Positions 1 through 6,562 of a DNA stretch of 64,000 bases are shown piece after piece. A program made the translations under genes and the position numbers. The DNA is from Sphaerotilus natans (lineage in GTDB: Bacteria > Pseudomonadota > Gammaproteobacteria > Burkholderiales > Burkholderiaceae_C): the NCBI RefSeq assembly GCF_900156335.1, contig NZ_FTMZ01000004.1:124001-188000 (forward strand), in the 5' to 3' direction. Numbering within the stretch: the first letter of the stretch is position 1; every line of letters starts with the position of its first letter. The notes under the pieces are model-generated. The model was not told the origin of the DNA, did not search any database, and worked only from the letters and a program-made list of their open reading frames with translations.

Positions 1-1
1 G

Positions 2-550
2 CGCCAGGCGCGCCTGTGGCATGAGGCCGGTCTGCCGCTGACGGTGGCGGTCAACCTGTCGACGCTGCAGTTCCAGGCGCCCGACTTCGTCGCCTCGATC
101 GAGCAGCTGCTGGCCGAGACCGCCCTGCCTCCCGGCTGGCTCGAGCTCGAGCTGACCGAACGCATGCTGATGGACGATGTGCCCGGCGTGCTGGCGCGGC
201 TGGCCCAGCTGCGCCAGCTCGGGGTGAAGCTCTCGGTCGACGACTTCGGCACCGGCTACTCCTCGCTGAGCCATCTGAAGGAGCTGCCGATCGACAAGAT
301 GAAGATCGACCGCTCCTTCGTGCGGGAGCTGCCGCATCAGCGCGAATCGGCAGCGATCGCCGGCGCGATCATCGAGCTGGCACGCGGCCTGGGCCTGACG
401 GTCGTCGCCGAGGGCGTCGAGACCGAGGCGCAGCGCGAGTTCCTGCTCGCGCATGGCTGCGACCAGCTGCAGGGCATGGGCATCGGCGCGCCGATGGACG
501 CCGCGGCCCTGCAGGCCTGGCAGCGCGCCCGCACCGTCGCCCCGCCCTGA
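2..550 (+). CDS. EAL-domain cyclic-di-GMP phosphodiesterase, C-terminal part
   Basis: This is the 3' end of a gene whose start lies before the window; the frame is open from base 2, and the GTG at 44 is internal. EAL domains hydrolyse cyclic-di-GMP to pGpG. Catalytic-site motifs visible are ELTE, the loop-6 signature DDFGTGYSSL, KMKIDRSF with the lysine, and AEGVET with the glutamate. The last conserved motif usually reads QGYxxxxP but is QGMGIGAP here, so the lid after the barrel differs although the catalytic residues look intact. The upstream sensory part (often PAS or GGDEF) cannot be seen. Confidence 0.9.
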   Translation, partial: RQARLWHEAGLPLTVAVNLSTLQFQAPDFVASIEQLLAETALPPGWLELELTERMLMDDVPGVLARLAQLRQLGVKLSVDDFGTGYSSLSHLKELPIDKMKIDRSFVRELPHQRESAAIAGAIIELARGLGLTVVAEGVETEAQREFLLAHGCDQLQGMGIGAPMDAAALQAWQRARTVAPP

Positions 551-609
551 ACCCGGTGCGGCAGGTCCGGACGCACCGGCCTGCGGGCGCGCTCTGCTAG
601 GCTGATCGC

Positions 610-1401
610 ATGGCTCCGGAGCGATCACCGTCGACACTCTCGTTCATGCCCTCGCGCCTGCCGCGGCACTGGCTGCTGCTGTGCAGCCTGGTCGCGACGA
701 TTCCCGCCTTCTATCTCGAACTGCTGTCAGGCAGCGGCTCGCCCGCCGCCGCCGCGACCTACCTGATCGCGGCGCTGGTCGTCGTGCTCGCCGAGCGCCG
801 GCACCACGGTCAAACGCCACGGCTGCGCCGGCTCCTGGCGCGACTGCTGATCGGCGGGCTACTCATCTCGGCCCTGCTGCCGCCCAGCTCGACCTCGACG
901 CCCGCACTGGTGCTGCGCTCGCTGACGGCCGCACTGACGCTGATGCACATGGTCTGGTGCCTGCGTCACCTGCTCGCACGCGACAGCCTGCCGGCCATGC
1001 TGGGCACCGCGCTGGGCGTGCTGCTGCTGTGCGGCGCCGGCTTCTGGTGGCTGGAGCCGCTCACGCCGACGCTGGCTGACGGCCTGTGGCTGGCCTTCAC
1101 CACCGCGGCGACCGTCGGCTACGGCGATGTGGTGCCGAGCACGCCAGCCTCGAAGATCTTCTCGGTCTTCGTCGTGCTGCTGGGCTTCGGCATCCTGTCG
1201 CTGGTGACGGCCTCGATTGCGGCAATGTGGGTCGAGACCACCGAGCGCCAGGTCGAGCGCGACATCCTGCAGGACCTGCACGCCGAGATCGGTCGGCTGC
1301 GCACCGAGCTGCACGCCACCCACGCCGAGCTGCAGGCACTGCAGCGCCGGCTGCCGCCGACGCCTGCCGCGCACGACGATCAGCCGCCCGGGAACTCCTG
1401 A
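610..1401 (+). CDS. Voltage-gated-like potassium channel (ion channel 2 family)
   Basis: A 263-aa inner-membrane protein with the potassium selectivity filter TVGYGD at about residues 169-174. Hydrophobic segments lie near residues 18-36, 48-62, 74-90, 102-118 and 130-150, followed by the pore helix and filter (about 155-178) and a last helix (about 185-208), giving a Kch/KvAP-like six-helix plan. No regularly spaced arginine helix is obvious, so voltage sensing is doubtful. The tail from about 210 is a charged, heptad-like stretch ([19 protein letters not shown]), probably a tetramerising coiled coil. An in-frame ATG at 646 is an alternative start. The 3' end overlaps the convergent coaX by 22 bp. 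Confidence 0.85.
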   Translation: MAPERSPSTLSFMPSRLPRHWLLLCSLVATIPAFYLELLSGSGSPAAAATYLIAALVVVLAERRHHGQTPRLRRLLARLLIGGLLISALLPPSSTSTPALVLRSLTAALTLMHMVWCLRHLLARDSLPAMLGTALGVLLLCGAGFWWLEPLTPTLADGLWLAFTTAATVGYGDVVPSTPASKIFSVFVVLLGFGILSLVTASIAAMWVETTERQVERDILQDLHAEIGRLRTELHATHAELQALQRRLPPTPAAHDDQPPGNS

Positions 1402-2150
1402 GCCCCGAGGCGCAGCAGGCCCTCGAAGATCAGCGTGTCGACCAGCTCGAAAGGCAGATCGGTCTCGGGCGCGAGCTTGACGGCCGCGCCACCGCCCATC
1501 AGCAGCATCGGCTCGGCCCCGCAGCGGCGCAGCAGGTGGCGGTGCATGCGCTCGATCGCGCCGGCGATGCCGTAGGTGCCGCCGCTCATCAGCGCGTCGC
1601 TGGTGTTGGTCGGGAACTCGCGCACCTCGCCGGTGGGCACCTTCAGTCCGGCCGTGCCCGACTCCAGCGCCTTGAGCATCAGCCCGAAGCCCGGCAGGAT
1701 CAGCCCGCCCAGGAAGCGCCCCTCGGCATCCATCGCGTCGATCGTCACCGCGGTGCCGACCATCACCACGAGCGCAGGCCGCGCCGGCCCCGCAGCCAGC
1801 ACCCGCGCGCGTGCGCCGATCAGCGCCAGCCAGCGGTCCGAGCCCAGCCGGGCCGGATGCTCGTAGCCGTTGACCACGCCGGCATCCTGCGGCTGCGACA
1901 CCACCCAGCGCGGCGTCAGATCCCACAGGTCGAGCTGCTCCTCCGCGCGGCGGCGCACGCCCTGACCGGCCACCGCGCTGCCCAGCATGCGCTGCGGCGC
2001 CGGCAGCCGAGCCCACTCCTCCTCGGCCAGCCGATCGATGGCCTCGAGAAAGACCGCCCCTTGCGCGATCAAGGCCGCCTCGGGCCGGGGCGCCTCGTAC
2101 AGGCCCCACTTGAGACGCGTGTTGCCGATGTCGATGACCAGGAAACTCAT
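1380..2150 (-). CDS. coaX: Type III pantothenate kinase
   Basis: CoaX phosphorylates pantothenate with ATP, the first step of coenzyme A synthesis, in the cytoplasm. The 256 residues match the usual family length. The N terminus has the ASKHA phosphate-binding motif [21 protein letters not shown] (about residues 103-113) and the [19 protein letters not shown] motif (about 131-149) follow, as in the family. The ATG at 2150 starts directly at the first beta strand. It lies downstream of a small unknown gene on the same strand and overlaps the convergent channel gene by 22 bp. In Burkholderiales coaX commonly follows birA, which is not seen here. Confidence 0.93.
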   Translation of the reverse strand: MSFLVIDIGNTRLKWGLYEAPRPEAALIAQGAVFLEAIDRLAEEEWARLPAPQRMLGSAVAGQGVRRRAEEQLDLWDLTPRWVVSQPQDAGVVNGYEHPARLGSDRWLALIGARARVLAAGPARPALVVMVGTAVTIDAMDAEGRFLGGLILPGFGLMLKALESGTAGLKVPTGEVREFPTNTSDALMSGGTYGIAGAIERMHRHLLRRCGAEPMLLMGGGAAVKLAPETDLPFELVDTLIFEGLLRLGAQEFPGG

Positions 2151-2230
2151 GAGAACGCCACAGGACAGCAGAGAGACAGGAATCGAGGAGCCGGCACCTG
2201 ACGCCTGACCGGATTCAGGACTTCAGCGAT

Positions 2231-2746
2231 TCAGGACGCCAGCAGCGACTCGACGCGCAGCAGCTGCTCGCGCATCTCGCCCTGCGGCCGCACGCGCTGC
2301 AGTCGCACCTGCACGTCAGGCAGCAGGGACCGCAATTCTGCGCGAGAGCGAGCGCGTCTGACCCTCAGCATCATCACTGCCCCTGACACCGGGGCATGGG
2401 CCCGGAGCAGATCCAGCAGCGCCTGGCGCGCCTGGGCAAAGCTGCCGTCGGTGGCATCGAGCCGGGCCAGCTCGGTGTCGCTGACCGCACTGCCCGGCCC
2501 GACGGTGTCGGGCCCGTCGAGCGGCATCGGCGCGGTCGGCGGCGGCCCGATGACGATCAGGCCGAGCGCGAACAGCTCGTCGATGTAGCCGCGCGGCACG
2601 CCGCAGCGCCGGCCCTGCTCGACCACCTCCTCGAGGGTGCGCTGTCCGTCGACCAGCAGCAGCAGCAGCCGGTGACGCTGCGACAGGCGCTGCTCGCGGG
2701 CCGCCATCTCGGCGTGGCCGGCCGCTGTCTTGCACGGAATGCCCAA
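2231..2746 (-). CDS. Hypothetical protein, possible winged-helix fold
   Basis: I do not recognise a family. The product is up to 171 aa, starting at TTG 2746; an in-frame ATG at 2707 giving 158 aa is at least as likely. Residues 14-65 (REQRLSQRHRLLLLLVDGQR, then helices ending in LGLIVIGPPP) resemble a short helix-turn-helix module like those that open many Burkholderiales proteins of unknown role. A proline-rich linker follows, then a mostly helical, arginine-rich C terminus. It precedes coaX on the same strand with an 80-bp gap, so the two could be co-transcribed. Confidence 0.6.
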   Translation of the reverse strand: MGIPCKTAAGHAEMAAREQRLSQRHRLLLLLVDGQRTLEEVVEQGRRCGVPRGYIDELFALGLIVIGPPPTAPMPLDGPDTVGPGSAVSDTELARLDATDGSFAQARQALLDLLRAHAPVSGAVMMLRVRRARSRAELRSLLPDVQVRLQRVRPQGEMREQLLRVESLLAS

Positions 2747-2876
2747 GGATGCCTCCGGCCGGTGTCGGCGCGATGCTGGCCATCGTCATTCCGCACACGG
2801 CATGAGCCGATTGTGCGCCCAGAACTGCCAGATCCGACCCATGAAGCCCTGACATGCTGTTTCAGATTGGCACAAG

Positions 2877-2902
2877 AAAAAACCCGACGGGGTACCGTCG
2901 GG
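2877..2902 (-). terminator. Intrinsic terminator of the nrt operon
   Basis: Read leftwards, an 8-bp stem CCCGACGG/CCGTCGGG with a 4-nt loop is followed directly by six T residues (the A run at 2877-2882). It lies 110 bp beyond the stop of the transporter ATPase gene and is one of very few T-runs in this GC-rich window. Confidence 0.88.
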
Positions 2903-3012
2903 TCAGGTTTTCACAAGGCCAATGCGTCACCCGCGTGACAAGCCGTGATCCGGGTTGTGTTGCAGAAACAACGCTTCAGCCCCGTACCAGGCTGTACCGG
3001 GCGGTGCCCGGC

Positions 3013-3834
3013 TCAGGCCGCGTCCTTCTCGACATGCGCCTGCTTGTGATACAGGAACTCCAGCACCGCCTCGCGCGAGGCCAGGTAGCCGGCGTCATGC
3101 GCCATCTCCAGGCGCGGGCGGAACTGCTCGCGGATCGGCGGCAGCGGCACCTGATGGATCTCGCCGATGGTCGCCGCCGGGCCGTTGGTCAGCATGACGA
3201 TGCGGTCCGACAGCAGCACCGCCTCGTCCACATCGTGCGTGACCATCATGACGGTCGAGCCGGTGGTGGCGACGATCTTCATCATCTCGTCCTGCAGCTT
3301 GGCGCGGGTCAGCGCGTCGAGCGCGCCGAAGGGCTCGTCCATCAGCAGCATCTTCGGCTCCATCGCCAGCGCCCGGGCGATGCCCACGCGCTGCTTCATG
3401 CCGCCGGAAATCTCGCCCGGGCGCTTGTCCTTGGCGTGGCTCAGGTTGACCAGATCCAGCGCCGCCAGCGAGCGCTCGCGCAGCTTGGCCTTGTTCTCGG
3501 TCGCGCCGAACACCCGCTCGACCGCCAGATAGACGTTCTCCATGCAGGTCAGCCACGGCAGCAGCGAGTGGTTCTGGAACACCACAGCGCGCTCCGGGCC
3601 CGGCCCCTTGAGCTCGCGGTCGTCGAGCAGCAGCACGCCCGAGGTCGGCGTGGTCAGGCCGGCGACCAGGTTCAGCAGCGTCGACTTGCCGCAGCCGGAG
3701 TGGCCGATCAGCGAGATGAACTCGCCGCGGGCCACCTCCAGGTTGATGTCGCGCAGCGCGATGAAGGTGCCCTTCTTGGTCGGAAAGGACATGCCGACGT
3801 TCTCGATGCGCAGGAAGCGATTGGCTTGGCTCAT
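3013..3834 (-). CDS. nrtD: Nitrate-type ABC transporter ATP-binding protein
   Basis: The cytoplasmic ATPase of a nitrate/nitrite/cyanate-type importer. Walker A GHSGCGKST, signature SGGMKQR, Walker B LLMDEP and the switch histidine in VTHDVDEA are all present. The tail EQFRPRLEMAHDAGYLASREAVLEFLYHKQ is typical of NrtD/CynD rather than general taurine-type ATPases. I chose the ATG at 3834 (273 aa). An upstream start at 3882 would add 16 residues and overlap the permease gene by 14 bp, so the boundary is not certain. It is the last gene of the three-gene operon and precedes the terminator at 2877-2902. Confidence 0.9.
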   Translation of the reverse strand: MSQANRFLRIENVGMSFPTKKGTFIALRDINLEVARGEFISLIGHSGCGKSTLLNLVAGLTTPTSGVLLLDDRELKGPGPERAVVFQNHSLLPWLTCMENVYLAVERVFGATENKAKLRERSLAALDLVNLSHAKDKRPGEISGGMKQRVGIARALAMEPKMLLMDEPFGALDALTRAKLQDEMMKIVATTGSTVMMVTHDVDEAVLLSDRIVMLTNGPAATIGEIHQVPLPPIREQFRPRLEMAHDAGYLASREAVLEFLYHKQAHVEKDAA

Positions 3835-3868
3835 GGTGAGGGTCCCCGAAGAATCGGAAGTCGGTGAA

Positions 3869-4768
3869 TCAGGTGTAGTCAAAGCGGCGGGCGATCGCCA
3901 CCAGCAGCGTCTCGAGCAGCAGGCCGACCCCCCCGATCACGAAGATCGCGATCAGGATGTGCGCGACGTTCAGGTTGTTCCACTCGTCCCACAGCCAGAA
4001 GCCGATGCCCTGCCCGCCGGTCAGCATCTCGGCCGCCACGATCACCAGCCAGGCCGTGCCCACCGCCAGGCGCACGCCCGTCAGCATGTAGGGCAGCACC
4101 GCCGGGAAGAGGATCTTGCGAATGATCGTCAGCTCCGACAGGTTCAGCACACGGGCGACATTGAGGTAATCCTGCGGCACCTGCCGCACCCCTACCGCCG
4201 TGTTGATGACCATCGGCCAGATCGAGCAGATGAAGATCGTCCAGATCGCGGCCGGGTTGGCGGCCTTGAACACCATCAGGCCGATCGGCAGCCAGGCCAG
4301 CGGCGACACCGGACGCAGCAGGCTGATGATCGGGTCGAGCATCTGGTTGAAGAACGAGAAGCGGCCGATCAGGAAGCCCAGCGGAATGCCCACCACCGCC
4401 GCCAGGCCGAAGCCCACCGCCACGCGCTGCAGCGACGACAGCACGTTCCAGCCGATGCCCTGGTCGTTCGGGCCGTTGACATAGAACGGGTCGGAGAACA
4501 GCTTGACCGCCGCCTCCCAGACCGGAATCGGGCCGGGCAGCTGCTTGTCGCCACTGTGCGCCACCGCCTGCCACACCAGCAGGAAGAAGGCGAAACCGAG
4601 CACCGGGGCCGCCATGCGGGTGAGCGTGCGCAGGCGCTGGGCACGGGCCATGGCTTCGGCCTGGGCCTTCATGCGGGCCTGGGTCTCGGCGTCGAGCACC
4701 GGAGCGGTCGGGGTCGCCGGGGCGGTCGGTGCGGCGGATGCGGCAACGGTCAGGGTGGCGGCATTCAT
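3869..4768 (-). CDS. nrtB: Nitrate-type ABC transporter permease
   Basis: A 299-aa inner-membrane permease of the NrtB/SsuC family. After an alanine- and proline-rich N terminus there are about six hydrophobic segments, beginning with VLGFAFFLLVWQAVA. The EAA-type loop that docks the ATPase is seen as DYLNVARVLNLSELTIIRKI with the following LFPAVLPYMLTG (about residues 198-230). It sits between the substrate-binding protein and the ATPase genes, all on the minus strand with short gaps, so the three form one importer. Confidence 0.9.
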   Translation of the reverse strand: MNAATLTVAASAAPTAPATPTAPVLDAETQARMKAQAEAMARAQRLRTLTRMAAPVLGFAFFLLVWQAVAHSGDKQLPGPIPVWEAAVKLFSDPFYVNGPNDQGIGWNVLSSLQRVAVGFGLAAVVGIPLGFLIGRFSFFNQMLDPIISLLRPVSPLAWLPIGLMVFKAANPAAIWTIFICSIWPMVINTAVGVRQVPQDYLNVARVLNLSELTIIRKILFPAVLPYMLTGVRLAVGTAWLVIVAAEMLTGGQGIGFWLWDEWNNLNVAHILIAIFVIGGVGLLLETLLVAIARRFDYT

Positions 4769-4823
4769 GTCGGGAACCTCCTGGGACGGGGGACAGGGCG
4801 TCTCTTGTCGTCGCGGACCGCGC

Positions 4824-6077
4824 TCAGGCGGCCCGGATCTTGAAGCCGGCGGCGTACTTCGCCGGATTCGTGCCGTCCCACACCGTGCCGTCGACCAGCT
4901 TGCTCGAGCGCATGTCGCTCTTCGGGACGTTGATCTTCAGCTGCGCGGCGGCCTGCTTGTACAGATCGGTCTTGTTGATGGTCTTGGCGACGGCCAGATA
5001 GTCCGGATCGGACTTCAGCAGGCCCCAGCGGCGATGCTGGGTCAGGAACCACATGCCGTCCGACAGGTAGGGATAGTTGACCGCACCGTCGTTGAAGAAC
5101 TTCATGTGGTTGGGATCGTCCCAGGTCTTGCCCATGCCGTTCTGGTAGCGGCCCAGGATGCGCTGGTTGATCGCGTCGACCGAGGTGTTGACGTAGGACT
5201 TCTCGGCGATGACCTCGGCCATCTTCATCTTGTTCTGCAGGCCGGTGTCGATCCAGCGGCTGGCCTCCAGGATGGCCATGATCATGGCGCGTGCGGTGTT
5301 CGGATTCTTCTGGACGAACTCGGCCGTCGTGCCCAGCACCTTCTCGGGATGATCCTTCCAGATGTCCTGGGTGGTGGTGGCGGTCACGCCGATGCCGTCG
5401 ATGATGGCGCGGTGGTTCCACGGCTCGCCGACGCAGAAGCCGTCCATGTTGCCCACGCGCATGTTGGCCACCATCTGCGGCGGCGGCACGGTGATGACCT
5501 TGCCGTCGGTCATCGGGTTGATGCCGTTGGCGGCCAGCCAGTAGTACAGCCACATCGCGTGGGTGCCGGTCGGGAAGGTCTGCGCGAAGGTGTATTCACG
5601 CGGCTCGGCCTTCATGACCTTGGCCAGACCGGCGCCATCGACCGCACCCTTGTCGGCCAGCTTCTTCGACAGCGTGATGGCCTGACCGTTGTGGTTCAGG
5701 GTCATCAGCACCGCCATGTCCTTCTTCGGGCCGCTCACGCCCAGGTGCACGCCGTAGACCAGACCGTAGAGCACATGCGCCGCATCCAGCTCGCCGTTGA
5801 CCAGCTTGTCGCGCACCGCGGCCCAGGACGATTCCTTGGACGGAATGATCTTGATGCCGTACTTCTCGTCGAACTTCATGACCGACGCCATCACCACCGA
5901 GGCGCAGTCGGTCAGCGGGATGAAGCCGATGCGCACTTCCTTCTTCTCGGGTGCATCGGAGCCGGCGGCCCAGGCACCACCGGGCAGGGCGACCGCGCTG
6001 CCTGCAGCCGTCACGGCGGCGGCACGCTGGATGAAGTCGCGTCGGGACGGGTTGACAGGAATCGAGGGCGTCGTCAT
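4824..6077 (-). CDS. nrtA: Nitrate-type ABC transporter substrate-binding protein (Tat signal)
   Basis: A 417-aa periplasmic binding protein of the NrtA/CmpA family. The ATG at 6077 follows a GGAGAG ribosome-binding site and begins with the twin-arginine signal SRRDFIQ (residues 11-17), an alanine-rich core and AWAAG cleavage region. The folded protein is thus probably exported by Tat. The binding domain starts at KKEVRIGFIPLTDCASVVMA. Longer in-frame starts would run through the leader's hairpins and are rejected. It is the first gene of nrtA-nrtB-nrtD; nitrate is the most likely ligand by family, though bicarbonate or cyanate paralogues exist. Regulation is described at 6113-6255. Confidence 0.9.
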   Translation of the reverse strand: MTTPSIPVNPSRRDFIQRAAAVTAAGSAVALPGGAWAAGSDAPEKKEVRIGFIPLTDCASVVMASVMKFDEKYGIKIIPSKESSWAAVRDKLVNGELDAAHVLYGLVYGVHLGVSGPKKDMAVLMTLNHNGQAITLSKKLADKGAVDGAGLAKVMKAEPREYTFAQTFPTGTHAMWLYYWLAANGINPMTDGKVITVPPPQMVANMRVGNMDGFCVGEPWNHRAIIDGIGVTATTTQDIWKDHPEKVLGTTAEFVQKNPNTARAMIMAILEASRWIDTGLQNKMKMAEVIAEKSYVNTSVDAINQRILGRYQNGMGKTWDDPNHMKFFNDGAVNYPYLSDGMWFLTQHRRWGLLKSDPDYLAVAKTINKTDLYKQAAAQLKINVPKSDMRSSKLVDGTVWDGTNPAKYAAGFKIRAA

Positions 6078-6112
6078 GGGAATCTCTCTCCAGGGGAAGA
6101 ATCGGGGACGGC

Positions 6113-6190
6113 AAAAAAAAGCGGCGTCACGATCGTTGTCCGACACCCGGCTTGCGCCGGTCATCGGGACGATCGGACGCCGTTGTCCAA
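6113..6190 (-). promoter_or_regulatory. Leader attenuator: hexaloop hairpin overlapping an intrinsic terminator
   Basis: Read leftwards into nrtA, bases 6182-6122 form a stem of about 14 bp with one bulge (CGGCGTC and CGATCGT against their complements). It encloses a smaller CCGGC-GCAA-GCCGG hairpin, and eight T residues (6120-6113) follow, an intrinsic terminator 36 bp before the start codon. Bases 6190-6173 form a competing hairpin, TTGGAC-AACGGC-GTCCGA. Its six-base loop has A at position 1 and G at position 4, the reported mark of ANTAR (NasR/NasT) targets. Its 3' arm uses the first bases of the terminator stem, so the two are mutually exclusive. Function is inferred. Confidence 0.72.
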
Positions 6191-6206
6191 AAATGTCCCA
6201 CCTAGT

Positions 6207-6228
6207 GAAGCCCCGTCGCCGAGGCCTC
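6207..6228 (-). promoter_or_regulatory. First leader hairpin (candidate ANTAR P1)
   Basis: The transcript predicted from the sigma-54-type promoter would begin at about this point. It opens with a 9-bp hairpin, GAGGCCTCG-GCGA-CGGGGCTTC, including two G-T wobble pairs. ANTAR targets are pairs of hairpins, and this would be the first. Its loop is best drawn as a GNRA tetraloop. Opened to six bases it reads GGCGAC, which lacks the A expected at position 1, so the assignment is tentative. Confidence 0.45.
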
Positions 6229-6239
6229 GTTGCATGTAT

Positions 6240-6255
6240 TGCAGGGACCGTGCCA
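6240..6255 (-). promoter_or_regulatory. Sigma-54-type promoter for the nrt operon
   Basis: The minus strand reads TGGCACGGTCCCTGCA, matching the -24/-12 consensus TGGCACG-N4-TTGCA at 11 of 12 defined positions, with the required ten bases between GG and GC. A start about 12 bases after the GC falls at about 6229, immediately before the first leader hairpin. Sigma-54 control by NtrC is typical of nitrate assimilation genes. No perfect NtrC palindrome was seen, only GGTGCA half sites at 6448-6485. Confidence 0.7.
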
Positions 6256-6503
6256 ACCCCTGAAAACCCGGGCGTAGACGATCTTTCGTGCCGAAATCTT
6301 CGCGCCGCAGCGAAGCCGGCGTGCCAGCGACGGGTGCAGCGCACCATCGACAGGCATGCGCCGGGCCGAGCGCACGCAGATGAAGCGCCGCGGTTCAAGT
6401 CGATGCATCGCGCTGGCGCCCCGTGGCCGTGCACCTCGCCGCAGATCGGTGCAAAAGCCGGCACCCGGTCGTTCGGATCGGTGCAACAAGGGTTCCCCCC
6501 AGA
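6256..6503. other. Gap between nrt promoter and icmF operator, with a direct repeat
   Basis: No convincing gene. Two direct copies of GATCGGTGCAA occur at 6444-6454 and 6476-6486, exactly 32 bp (about three helical turns) apart. Each contains GGTGCA, which resembles an NtrC half site, so they could be activator sites for the sigma-54 promoter about 200 bp away; they could equally serve icmF. The rest is ordinary GC-rich sequence. Confidence 0.45.
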
Positions 6504-6523
6504 TGACGTTTACGTAAACGTCA
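6504..6523. promoter_or_regulatory. Perfect 20-bp palindrome upstream of icmF
   Basis: TGACGTTTAC followed by its exact reverse complement, centred 50 bp before the icmF start. Such a perfect ACGT-containing palindrome is almost certainly a dimeric repressor operator. It resembles, as I recall them, sites of regulators of branched-chain amino acid and acyl-CoA catabolism in proteobacteria (LiuR/LiuQ group). That would fit isobutyryl-CoA metabolism. No regulator gene lies next to it. Confidence 0.7.
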
Positions 6524-6562
6524 ATCGAAAATCGCGGTCCGGATGTTCCTCGGAGCCCTCAG

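Noticed and set aside
2883-2902. The hairpin at the end of the nrt operon as a plus-strand terminator
   Set aside because: The plus-strand side lacks a T run right after the stem (TCAGGTTTTC). The uninterrupted run of six T lies only on the minus-strand side.
6430-6453. TGCACC-N12-GGTGCA as an NtrC site
   Set aside because: The half sites fit, but the spacer is more than twice the standard five bases. Kept only as part of the direct-repeat note.
6078-6464. N-terminal extension of nrtA to a start at 6464
   Set aside because: The extension reads as non-coding, passes through the leader hairpins and terminator, and would bury the twin-arginine signal. ATG 6077 has a proper ribosome-binding site.
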